From: Maratus speciosus
Lineage: Eukaryota; Arthropoda; Arachnida; Araneae; Salticidae
Assembly: GCA_963932465.1 (NCBI GenBank)
Contig: OZ010800.1
Span: 30,258,852 to 30,322,851 of the forward strand
DNA length: 64,000 nt
Reading direction: 5' to 3'
The notes under the pieces were generated by a model. It was not told the origin of the DNA. It saw only the letters and a program-made list of their open reading frames with translations, and did no database searches. Every line of letters starts with the position of its first letter. Within the stretch, counting starts at the first letter, position 1. This document shows positions 46,201-56,409 of the stretch, in pieces. The position numbers and the translations under genes are program-made.

Positions 46201-46400
46201 CATCTTTATACCATACGTTTCAATTTCTGTGCCTTTTGCAGCATATAGTTTGTAATCAACGGACTGTTTATCTTGAGGAGAAGCTGGTAAAATACTAACA
46301 TCTGCACCGCTGTACACCAAGAAACGCACTTTCGATTTTTTATCTCTAACAAATAAGCAAAATTTGCGACAATCCGAAAATCTATCTGCAGTGGAATCTA
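43297..46400 (-). pseudogene. Gypsy pol: protease, RT, RNase H, integrase (broken)
   Basis: Minus-strand pieces in order. Protease near 46330: the active-site triad reads YSG, so the catalytic Asp is replaced by Tyr. RT: FRPCGDYRQL, then a frameshift near 45680, then DLFKEYYQVP and YLDDILIVS. RNase H region from 45274, interrupted by TGA at 45032-45034 and further stops. Integrase: HGISHP with a stop at 44307-44309 before CMAC, then HIDLIGP, ADRGSQF and a VELLHR segment holding the Asp, Asp and Glu positions. A stop near 43884 and a frameshift near 43610 precede the C-terminal PPYEST and SIDRLKPAYF motifs. Domain order integrase-last marks Ty3/Gypsy. Confidence 0.93.
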
Positions 46401-46421
46401 TCGCTACATCTACTGCAGATC

Positions 46422-47262
46422 TTAATTTTCCTGTTTAGAATCGGTCTTTTTATTCCAGGCACCAGGCTGGGGGCATTTATCAGGAAAACAACGATTGCCG
46501 AAACGGGAATGAAAATAACACATTTTGCCACTAGGATTGTAGCGCTTAAGAGATCTGCTTCGCGAGCCAGAACGGTATTCATTATTTCGAGAATTAGCTC
46601 TGGATTTTCGTGAAAGGCACAGTTGCGAAATTTGCTGTTCCACAGAAAAAATCCAATTTACAAGTTCATTATTAACGTGAGATCCCGCATTATCATTAAT
46701 ATCAAATTTATTATTTGTAGAAAAAAATTCAGGTTTTGAATTCATATCACAGATTTTATCTTCCATTACATCTATTTTTTCTAATTTTTCTTCGCTAACA
46801 AGCAATATATTTTTTATGTCGTCGGGCAATTTTTCAAGCCAAAGTGTTTTAATGAGGTTTTCAGAAACGTCAGAAGTAGCTACAGTTATTAGCTTTTGAA
46901 TGAGCTGGCTAGGTTTCATATTTCCTAGTTCAATTCCGGTTATCAATCGCTTAATTCGCACGTTTTTGCTTTCTCTAAATAAATGCAGAAACCCAGCTTT
47001 GGAATCGGAATATTTGGTTAAACTGTCACTGTTTATAATATCCCATACTTTCTCTCCGTATTTAGATTCAAGTTGAGCAACTAAATAATTAAATTTTTGT
47101 TTCTTCCTTAGAAATATCATTAATTTTAAATTGTGCTTCAACTTGAAAAAAACATATTTCTGGTCTATCAGTCCAAAATGGAGGAATTTTTATACTCACC
47201 TTGTTTAGTTCCGTCGTTTCTTTCACAGAAGGATCATTACCGTTCGACGATTCATTTTAGAC
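46422..47262 (-). pseudogene. Gypsy gag (frameshifted)
   Basis: Capsid-like reading on the minus strand: PPFWTDRPEICFFQVEAQF in one frame, a one-base frameshift near 47095, then a 239-codon frame with LIQKLITVA and LIKTLWLEKLPDDIKNILL, typical of arthropod Gypsy gag. A Cys/His-rich tail (CYFHSRFGNRCFPDKC) near 46500 resembles the family's zinc-knuckle variant. A second frameshift lies just after the likely start near 47262. Confidence 0.85.
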
Positions 47263-47289
47263 ATTTTTGAGCTTGACGGGTCAACAGTT

Positions 47290-47490
47290 TGTTCGGGCGC
47301 TGCTTTTTACATCAATGTTTCAACTATATTCTAATTTTCAGATATTATAAATTTTACGATTAAACATATTTAAAATGATTCACAACTCCCACTTATTTCT
47401 TCGTCGAACATCTTTTATTTTTACAAAACAAAACTGAAACATTTGAGCTGCTGCCAACTCAACAAAACTAAATAAATTTAAGCCACAACA
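47290..47490 (-). repeat. Gypsy 5' LTR
   Basis: 201 bp, TGTT...AACA, the partner of 42980-43185 and followed by the AGTT duplication. A primer-binding site should lie just inside (around 47265-47289), but no confident tRNA match was seen. Confidence 0.92.
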
Positions 47491-47572
47491 AGTTGTCAGC
47501 CTATTTCAACTGATGTTGTCTCATAATATATCCATATTTTAATGTAATTTATCGCTTAAACATCAATTCTTT

Positions 47573-47868
47573 TTGGTACTACTTAGTTACTCGTCAACCA
47601 ATTTCGCTAAATTATATAAATCGCCAAACCACTCGCTCCATTATACAAAATTGGCATAATTTTTTTTAAATAAAGAAAGAGCAAATAAATTAGTATAACA
47701 TTAATAAATATACAAATAAAACGTCGAAATAAAAATCAGTCGATGACGTAAATACGTGTAACTTGCTTAAAGTCAAGTGAATTTGACATTTACGATCAAC
47801 CATTATTAGCATTTAATCTTATAGTTTGGCGATAGATTTTTGGTCAACGGAATAACCAAATAGTAGTA
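47573..47868 (+). mobile_element. Inverted-repeat MITE, complete copy (~295 bp)
   Basis: Begins tactacttagttactcgtc and ends acggaataaccaaatagtag; the ends are imperfect inverted repeats, both carrying a GTCAACC/GGTCAAC core. Inside are atataaatcgccaaacca and gatgacgtaaatacgtgtaa, also found at 39359, 40223, 49784 and 55440. Confidence 0.7.
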
Positions 47869-48210
47869 ATTTGAACGATCTTTCGAAAAATTTAACTTTT
47901 GTGCAGTTTTATTGGAATAAATAATTTTGATTAAAATTGGCTGCGTATCATATGGAAATTAAAGCTGTCAGCCCGTATTTGAAAATAACAGTTGCACAGA
48001 TGTCATATTGGTGCGATTGTTTTTGACGCCAATGTCATATACGCAGCGGTTTCATAACTGGCGCCAAAGTGCCGTTATTTTGTTTGATATGGTAACCCGG
48101 ATGTTGTTGTTTATTCCATTGACGTTTTCGCCAAATTGGCGTCGGGAAAAAATCTCGATATGACATCTGTCCCATAACAGTCACATTAGTTAAACTATTA
48201 TTATTAGAAA

Positions 48211-49383
48211 CTAGCGAACTTGCCCGGCGTTGCCCGGGTATGTCAAAAAACAGCAGGGATTGCGAAAATGCTCTGAAAATCACAATAAGATATCACAAAA
48301 ATTTTTTAAATCGCTTCTCAAATTTTGAAAAAGAGAAAAAAAAATGACATATTGTGCTCGAAAATTGCAAGTTGATTTCCTTTCACTAATGTGGACAAAT
48401 AGTAGCAAATCGCACTGAAAATCCCATACAAAATTCCCGAAAAATTCGAAAATTGCTATACGAAATCCGAATAAACTTTATTGAAATGAGGGCAGAATGT
48501 ACTTTAGGTCGAAAATGGAATGTCAAAAAATTGCAGCAGATCTCGAAAAAACGTAAAAATCGCATTAAAAATCACAAAAAATTCAACAATCACGAAAGTC
48601 AAAATTTACTATAATTGGATAAAAATTTCAAATCTAATTCCTTTCACCTGTGGGCTCTCTTAAAATTTATGTTTTGGAAATCATGCTAAGCATTAGATCG
48701 TGTTACTTTCATTCGTAATTTACTTGGACTCCCTTAAATATAATTAATATAATCCCTTAAGTTAATATTGGTTTTTGTTGCATTAAAATATCTCAATTTG
48801 TTGATTTTCTGTAAGAATGTAATCCATATTGGTTTGTAATGGAAGTCTATGGGAATTTGGCTAAATATTAGAGATATCGCCAAGTTGGCGTTACTTTTGG
48901 CGACTTATTTTGGTCGCCAACTTTGGCGATATATCGCCAAGTTGGCGACAAACGCAGCTGCATTTGGCGACAGAACTATGTCCCTCTACGATAACCTCCT
49001 TATAAGTATGGAAATGTATTAAATGCTGTTCAATAATTGCATAAATAAATTCGCTAAAAATTCAAAAATCGCTGCACGAATTCCGAATAAACTTTTTAAA
49101 AAAGAGAATAAAATTTACTATATTGGGTTAAACGAAAGAAACCATATTCTTCTCACTTATATGGAAAAATCGCCTCGAAACATAAAAAATCGCTAAAAAT
49201 CGCTTAAAAAATTAAATAAAAAAATCTAATCAAAAAATCGAAAATCGGGCTTCGAGGTGCAAAACTTAATATATAGACGTACCTTTTTCCCAAATTTTGT
49301 AGCTCTACGTGCAGTGGTCTCTTCAGAACACCGTCGACACACTCACTCACTCACACACAAACTTCTTTCTTTATTATTATAGA
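48211..49383 (-). mobile_element. Helitron-like element, non-autonomous, copy 1 of a tandem pair
   Basis: On the minus strand it begins TCTATAATAATAAAG and ends with hairpin CCCGGGCAACGCCGGG, 8 bases, then CTAG, inserted after A in plus orientation. TC start, hairpin and CTAG end are the Helitron hallmarks. 1173 bp, no Rep/helicase frame. The 3' end adjoins copy 2 without any spacer. Confidence 0.75.
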
Positions 49384-49783
49384 CTAGCTAACTTGCCCGG
49401 CGTTGCCCGGGTACGTAAAAAAACAGCACGAATTGCAAAAAACCTCTGAAAATAACAATAAGATATTGCGAAAAAATTTTAAATCGCTGCACAAATTTCG
49501 AAAAGAGAAAAAAAAATTATTTATTGTGCTCGAAGATTGAAAGTTGATTCAACTTCTATCAACGTCTTTCACTAATGTGGAAAAATGGTACAAAATCACT
49601 AAAATACACTAAAAATCACATACAAAATACCCGAAAAATTCGAAAATTGTTATACGAAATCCGAATAAACTTTATTGAAATGAAGGTAGAAATTACTTTA
49701 GTATTATAGGTCAAAAATGGAATGTCAAAAAATTGCAGCAGATCGCGAAGAAACGTAAATATCGAATTAAAAATCACCTGATG

Positions 49784-49912
49784 ACGTAACAAACACGTGT
49801 AGAGTGTTTAATGTCAAGTAAATTTGACATTTACGATCACCCATTATTGGCTTTTAATCTTATAGCTTGGCGATATTTTTTTGGTCTACGGGATAATCAG
49901 GTAGAACCACAA
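49784..49912 (+). mobile_element. Inverted-repeat MITE, right-end fragment
   Basis: Matches the right part of 47573-47868 (tgacatttacgatcacccat through ttggtctacgggataatc), with the left part missing. Confidence 0.6.
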
Positions 49913-51830
49913 ATTATTTCTGTTCGTATTTAAAAGTAGATAAATAGCTCTTCTTTATATAAATAAATAAAATAAATATTGAAAAAAAATGCTTATATGT
50001 ATATGAAAAATAAATAGTTTGCCAGTAAATATATGTAAAATTCACTTCACTTGCTAAGGCCATTTGCTCTAACTCACCAAAGCCCATATATTAAAAATAT
50101 ACCAAATACTCTTCAATCTGTTGCCTGATACTAAGTAATCACAATAATGTAAAAAAAAAAAAAAAGCAATTTAACAAATTACAACGACCATTTGGAAAAT
50201 TTTTCAAAGACTAAAATTTATGACATAAAAAATCGCACGGAGTTGATCCTACATTACGTACGCCATGGATTAAACGATAACAGTCCTGGACCCATCATGA
50301 ACAAATTTTAAAAGAAATTTGAGTTTTACAATTTTCGGTACTGTAAATTTTTCAACTTCTACGGAGCTGGTCATACATTACGTACGCCATGAATTAAAGA
50401 TTAATAGAGTTATTACACGTAAAAATTGCAAGCAAGAAAAATCGCCTAGCATTTCATTGGCTGTACGGGAAAAGGCTTTTCAATCATCAGATTTCCAAAA
50501 AATCTCATGATCAATTTTAAATAAAATTTCATTCTTAAACTTCTAAACATCGGCAATATTACTTTTTTTTTACCGTCGGATAGAGAAAAAAACGTACTTT
50601 TAAATGCAATTTGTTAGCTGTATCTCAATTTGTTTCTGATTTATTAATTTTTTTTTTTGTAGTTCTTATTACTTTTTTGTCATAGTGGCAACACTCTGTT
50701 GTCCATCGTTGTTGAAACCAAAGGGAAATACAGATTACTGTATATACCAATCAGATAACGAATAAATTGCAGATTAAACCAATGAAAATGTTCAGATATG
50801 CTTTTAATTTCCTACCCTGACAAGAACAATAACCATTTTTCCAAATGGTTAATAACTATTTGGCATAGATACTTACCGGGTTTGGCGCGATTTTTTTTTC
50901 ACGCCGATTTGGTGAAAACATCGTTTTTGAATACCAGTTACACATATATATTTAAATTATTTTCTATTATTTTAAAAGGAAATAGCAATAAATAATAAAA
51001 ACTTTAATTAATGTCTATAGAACAAAACAATTTATATAACTGTAAAAAAGAAAATAAAAGTAAATAAACAGCTTATTAATAAATAAACAATATCCGAATT
51101 ACCATGTCAGGCAAAATAACGCCATTTTGGAGCCCATTTTGTACCATGGAGCGTATATGACATCTGTACCAACAAAACTTTCAATAATATAGTAAATATG
51201 TCATTTGGTGGTGACTTGATTATCGAAGATTATAAAATATGCGTGTATATGGCACATTTTTACATTGAAATTTAAATACTTGACTACATAGTTATAATTT
51301 TAACTTCTTTTTATATAATTTACATTTGAATATAAATATTTACTCCGAAATGTTTTCCTATACTTAAAAAAAAAAAATTATTGCGACCTTCGCCTGGCTT
51401 ATTTCACGCTTCTGCCATTGTGGCTTAAAATTGCATTGTTTGGCGACCAAGGTAATAATTAATTAGCATGTAACTCACAAATAAAGCCTTTCTTCTGTAA
51501 GACATACGATGGGAAAATTACATAAAAATGATAATTAAATTTAATAAAAAAATAAAGAAGGACTAAAAGACTGTTACTTAAATTTTATTTCTTCAAGTTT
51601 TTTCAGGCCCATTTTTATTAACCTGGCGAAGCGAAAAATCGCCAAATAATGTATCAGTTGCTTCTTTCATACTAATTTATTTTTTAAGTTTTATAAGCAT
51701 TCCTATCATATTTAAATTAAATATATTCATTTTATAAATTTTATCTCGCATTAAAAAGGTTTTTGATTCTTTTTTTTTTAATTAAACAAATAACAGTTAT
51801 ATCTTAACTGATATTTTCGTCGAAAATATC
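49913..51830. repeat. Mixed repeat remnants inside Helitron copy 2
   Basis: Contains atcctacattacgtacgcca and catacattacgtacgccatg as two related segments about 120 bp apart (50247 and 50370), plus cgtatatgac-type pieces near 50870 and 51080-51170 shared with 40640 and 48030. Short frames have no recognisable motif. Confidence 0.45.
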
Positions 51831-52131
51831 AATAAAATACAATAATCTAAGCATTGTATCATGTTACTTTTATTCACAATTTAATTTACTTGGATTCCCT
51901 TAAATATAATTAATATTATCCCTTAAGTTAATATTAGTTTTTGTTGCATTAAAATATTTCAATTTGTTCATTTTCTGTAAGCAAGTAATCCATATTGGTT
52001 TACAATTGAAGTCTATGAGAATTTGGCGAAATATTAGAGATATCGCCAAGTTGGCGTCACTTTTGGCGATATACCGCCAAGTTGGCGATAAACTTGGCCG
52101 CGTTTGGTGACAGAACTATGTCCCTCTATGG

Positions 52132-53992
52132 TAGGGATGCACAACCTGTGGCCCGCGGGCCAAAAGTGGCCCGCGAACTTCGTCAATTTATAACTGGAAA
52201 AAATTGCAATTTTTGTCCAAAAGTCGCAGGCAAAAATCGTGAATTTCATCAATTTGCCGCGGGAAAATTTGAAAATTTTGTTGGTCAATTAAGAATTGCG
52301 AATTTCATTGATCGGGCGTGGAAAATTTGCGAATTTGATTGATCGGGGCGGAAAAATAGCGAATTTTATCGATGATGCTCGGAAAAATCGCAAATTTCCT
52401 TGATCGGGCACGGAAAAATTGCGAGTGTGATCGATGAAGCACGGAAAAGACCGCAAATTTCGCTGATCGAGCGCGGAAAAATCGCGAGTTTTGTCGTTCA
52501 TGCACAGAAAAATCGGGAATTTCATTGATCGGACAAGGAAAAATCACGAATTTTGTTGATCAGGCCCAGAAAAATCGCAAATTTCTTGATCAGGCAAGCA
52601 ATAATTGTCAATTTTGTTGATGATGCGCGAAATAATTGCGAATTTTCTTGACCGACTACAAAATTCTTGAGTTTCGTAAGTCGCGTGAAAAAAATCGCGA
52701 ATTTCGTCAATTTGCCGCGGGAAAGAATTGTAAATTTGGTCAGTCAGGAATCGTGAATTTCGTCTATCGGGTGCGGAAAAAGTGCGAATTTTGTCAATTA
52801 GGTACGGAAAAATCGCGTGTTTCGTCTGTTTATCGGGAATTTTGTCAATTTGCCGCGGAAAAAATTGAAAGTTTTGTCAGTCAGTTAAGAATCGCGAATT
52901 TCGTTGATCAGGTTCGGAAAATTCGCAATCTTCGTCGAACGGACACGGAAAAATCGCAAGTTATATCAATCGGGCTCAGAAAAATCACAAATTTCATTGG
53001 TTTGGCACGAAAAATTGCTAATTTGTCGATCAGGCTCGGAAAAATCGCAAATTTCGTTGTCAGGCACAGAAAAATCGCGACTTTTCTCAATGATGCGCGG
53101 AAAATTGAAAATTTCGTTGATTGGCTGCGGGAAAAATGCGAGTTTTGTCAGATTATAGCGAGAACAAATCGCAAATTTCGTCAATTTATCGTTTGAAAAA
53201 ATTGCAAGTTTCGTCAGAATCAGTTAAAAATCCCGAATTTCGTTGATTGCTTGCGGAAAAATCGCGAATTTCGTCGGTCAGGGGTGGAAAAATCGGAAAT
53301 TTCGTCGTTCTTGCGCGAAAAAAAGGGAGTTTTTGTCGATCGGAATCCGAAAAATTGCGAATTTCGTTGATCGGGCACGAACAAAATCGCGCATTTTGTC
53401 AATCAGGAGGGGATGAAATCGCAAATATCGTCGATCGGGTGCAGAATAATAGGAATTTCGTCGACTTGGTGCGGTTAGATAGCAAATTTCGTCGATCCGG
53501 TGCGGAAAAATCGCTAATTTTGTCGATCAAGCGTGGAAAAATCGCAAATTTTGTCCATCTGGCCCGGAAAATCAAAATTACGTTGATCAGGGACGGAAAA
53601 ATCACAAATTTCGTTGATCAGGCACGTAAAAATATCAAATCTTGTTGATCGGCTCTTCCTGCCCCCTTCGTTCATAAACTGCGCATTTTTTTTCGGCACC
53701 AGCCATTTTCATGCCTATGTTTGTTTTTTAGCACTTTTAATAAAACAAAATTTACTCCCCCGAATAATGTCCAGGAATATTATCACTCTTTCAAATTAAT
53801 CCTTGTTTTATATACAAACGTAAACTGTTGATATATCCTTGCCAACTGAATTGGATATGTTGACTGGGTAAGGGAACCCAGAGGGATACCCCCCCCTCCT
53901 CCCCGAAATTCTCTTCGTGTGACTGATGTGGCCCTCGACAACCGAGACATTTTTGAAAGTGACCCTTCTCTTAAAAAGGTTGTGCACCCCTA
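52132..53992. mobile_element. hAT-like non-autonomous element with perfect 8-bp target duplication
   Basis: Ends TAGGGATGCACAACC and GGTTGTGCACCCCTA are inverted repeats. The flanks ctctatgg (52124-52131) and ctctatgg (53993-54000) are identical. GGCCCGCGGGCC just inside the left end is typical of one hAT group. The empty site is visible in Helitron copy 1 near 48984-49003 (tccctctacgataacctcc). The interior is mostly a 31-bp minisatellite; no transposase. Confidence 0.9.
52190..53655 (+). repeat. Minisatellite, ~31-bp unit (array 2)
   Basis: About 45 diverged units of the type ggaaaaatcgcgaatttcg followed by ttgatcgggca. Same family as 28855-29745, in the opposite orientation. Apparent proteins here, for example 52636-53196, only translate the repeat, since 31-bp units shift through all frames. 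Confidence 0.9.
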
Positions 53993-54386
53993 CTCTATGG
54001 TAACCTCCTTATGGAAATGCATTAAATGCTGTTCAATAATTGCATAAAAAATTCGCTAAAAATTCAAAAATCGCTGCATGAATTCCGAATAAACTTTTTT
54101 GAAAAGAGAACAAAATTTACTATATTGGGTTAAAAGAAAGAAACCATATTCTTCTCACTTACATGGAAAAATCGCCTCGAAACATAAAAAATCGCTAAAA
54201 ATCGCATAAAAAATTAAGTAAAAAAAATCTAATCCAAAAATCGAAAATCGGGCTTCGAGGTGCAAAACTTCATATATAGACCTACCTTTTCCCCAAATTT
54301 TGTAGCTGTACGTGCAAAGGTCTCTTCAGAACACCGTCGACACACTCACTCACTCACACACAAACTTCTTTCTTTATTATTATAGA

Positions 54387-56047
54387 TGAAAGAAACGTAG
54401 TTTAAGTTAGTTTGATATATGTGTTTTAAATGAAATTTATGTATTTTAAATGAAATGAGTGATAAGTTTATATTTTAAATGAAATGATGGCGATGGAACA
54501 ATAATTTGCAATTTATCACCTGCGTCCTTTTAACATAAAAGTACCGAAATGGCCATTTGGTGTATAAGAAGTGAAGCGGTCATCCCGGAACTATTGATGA
54601 CAGTCAAATGCTTTGCGCTTTTATTATATAGATGGGGTAGATTCTCTAATCAAGTGCCCCATTTTTAAAGCAATGGGGAAAATTTCTGACTCATATCTGA
54701 CGCTGAACTTGGGTACTACTTATTAATATAGGCGTCAGAGTGATATCTTTTTAGAACATCACTATTTCCTTAGAAAATTTTTCGCTTTAGATTTCTATTA
54801 CAAATATCTTAGAAACTCGCTATGTGAAGAGGTTTTTCTGTACATTTATATTTTCCCGGTGAAAATTTTGCAAATAGCAATTTATTCCGCAATATCAGAT
54901 TCATTTTTCGCGTATTAGAAAAATTACTTTGATGATGAAACAGATTGTTTTTGTTTATAGTATTATATCTGATTTTCATTCTTTTTGTATTTTTAATGAA
55001 ATATGTGAAAGGTATGCATTTTAAATGTATGCAATATGTGTCTTTTAAATACGCGTATTTTAAATAAAATGAGTGAAATATGTATATTTTAAATGAAATG
55101 AAACTAATAAGAATCATGGCGATATATTACAAGATTTGGCGATTTATCACATGCTGCCGAATAACATAAAAGTACCAATTTTCCTTTCATGTAGCAAACT
55201 ATCACTAGAATAATAAAAAAAAACGATCTCTTTGAGTACTGTAAATAATAACAGAAATATTGGTAATATTAAATACTAGCCTCCCTTGGCGACCAGTTTG
55301 GTCTCCATTAAATGTATGTTAAGCATTGATTGTATCATGCAACTTTTATTCATAATTTAATTTACTTTTTACTTGCTAAATCCTTCGCCAAATAGGAAGA
55401 TTCTGACAGAGAAATCAAGAACCCGGTATTTGGTACTTCTTGATTATCTCGTCGACCAAAAAACTATCGCCAAACTATAAAATTAAATGCCAATAAAGTC
55501 TTATCGTAAATGTCACATTCACTTGACATTAAACACATTACACGCGTTTGTCTCATAATTAACTTAAAGGACACGAATGTGATATACGCACCATATTGTC
55601 GCGATTTCTTTCTCACGCCAATGTCATATACGCAACGGGTACTTAACTGGCGCCAAAGTGTCGTTATTTTGCTTGATATGGTAACCCGGATATTGTTGTT
55701 TATGCTGTTGATGTTTTCGCCGAATTGGCGTCAAAAAACTGCGCTAATATGTGCGTATATGACATATGTGCCACTTAAAAAAGATTATATTGTGTTTATA
55801 TATTTAAAGCAGCCATATTCTGTGATAGAGTCTACACAGAATTGGTGCATTTTTGAACAAAATGTTTGGGCTACCTTATGGTATTTTAACATTCTACCAA
55901 AATGTATGCTAAGGTGCCATTTATTTCAATCCTCAACGTGCGAAGTATTTTTATTTCAAACCATGCCAAACATTATGACACTCTATTTATTGAAAGATGA
56001 TCTATTTTATATTGCGTTTTTAAATACAATCACTTACACTACTGGTT
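54387..56047. repeat. Helitron-like and MITE remnants
   Basis: A possible Helitron 5' end (minus strand TCTATATAATAAAAGCGC) lies near 54619-54636. A diverged 3' end with ACTAGCCTCC is near 55275. A partial MITE (tacttcttgattatctcgtc) starts near 55434. The 182-codon frame at 55510-56058 overlaps segments repeated at 39770-39990 and 48030-48280, so it is repeat-derived and not a host gene. Confidence 0.5.
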
Positions 56048-56280
56048 TGTTAACATAAACACCAAAGCGGACTGTAAACACGAATTTATTATAACACTAA
56101 ATATTTGCGAGCCAACCGCGGCTTACTACATTCCATCATTTTTCACATTCTGCAACAACACGAATCAAAACAGAATTAAACACAGAGTGTTGCCACATGC
56201 AGAAAAAAGAACAAGAATCTTACATGGATTCGGAGCACACGAAACTACGGAATATGCAGCAGACGATATTTATATAAACA
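56048..56280 (-). repeat. BEL/Pao 3' LTR
   Basis: Inferred from TGTT...AACA ends, position after the purine tract, and lack of coding. On the minus strand it starts TGTTTATATAAATATCG, with a TATATAA box. The partner LTR is absent, so the outer border at 56048 is uncertain. Confidence 0.6.
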
Positions 56281-56282
56281 TT

Positions 56283-56297
56283 CTGGCCCCCGTTGAA
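56283..56297 (-). promoter_or_regulatory. BEL/Pao polypurine tract
   Basis: The minus strand reads CAACGGGGGCCAG close to the LTR border, the expected plus-strand primer site. Confidence 0.6.
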
Positions 56298-56409
56298 ATC
56301 CTCTGGGATTTCAACAAGTAGCTAGTTGCTTACAATTTATAACTATAATGAAAGAAAATTAATAACACAAACAAATTAATACAAAAAATAGAAAAATATT
56401 AGACTGTTC

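Larger units (their letters stand above)
42980..47490 (-). mobile_element. Ty3/Gypsy LTR retrotransposon, complete but decayed
   Basis: 4511 bp on the minus strand, bounded by two LTRs and a perfect 4-bp target duplication AGTT (42976-42979 and 47491-47494). Gag, protease, RT, RNase H and integrase occur in the Gypsy order. At least four frameshifts or stops interrupt them, and the LTRs differ at about 10 positions plus a 5-base indel, so the copy is old and cannot move by itself. Confidence 0.93.
49384..54386 (-). mobile_element. Helitron-like element, copy 2, carrying insertions
   Basis: Same termini as copy 1: CTAG with the CCCGGG hairpin at 49384-49415, and tattattataGA at the right before T. 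The outer parts match copy 1 (49384 to about 49777, and 51830-54386 apart from the hAT insertion). The middle, about 49780-51830, is not in copy 1 and holds a MITE fragment and other repeats. A hAT-like element lies at 52132-53992. No transposition gene was seen. Confidence 0.72.

Noticed and set aside
52636..53196. 186-codon plus-strand frame in the second minisatellite, and other frames there
   Set aside because: It is only a translation of the 31-bp repeat; comparable frames are open on both strands because the unit rarely contains stops.
55510..56058. 182-codon plus-strand frame
   Set aside because: Its core recurs at 39769-39987 and 48035-48283 in repeats, so it is a chance frame in a repeat family; it also runs into the BEL LTR.
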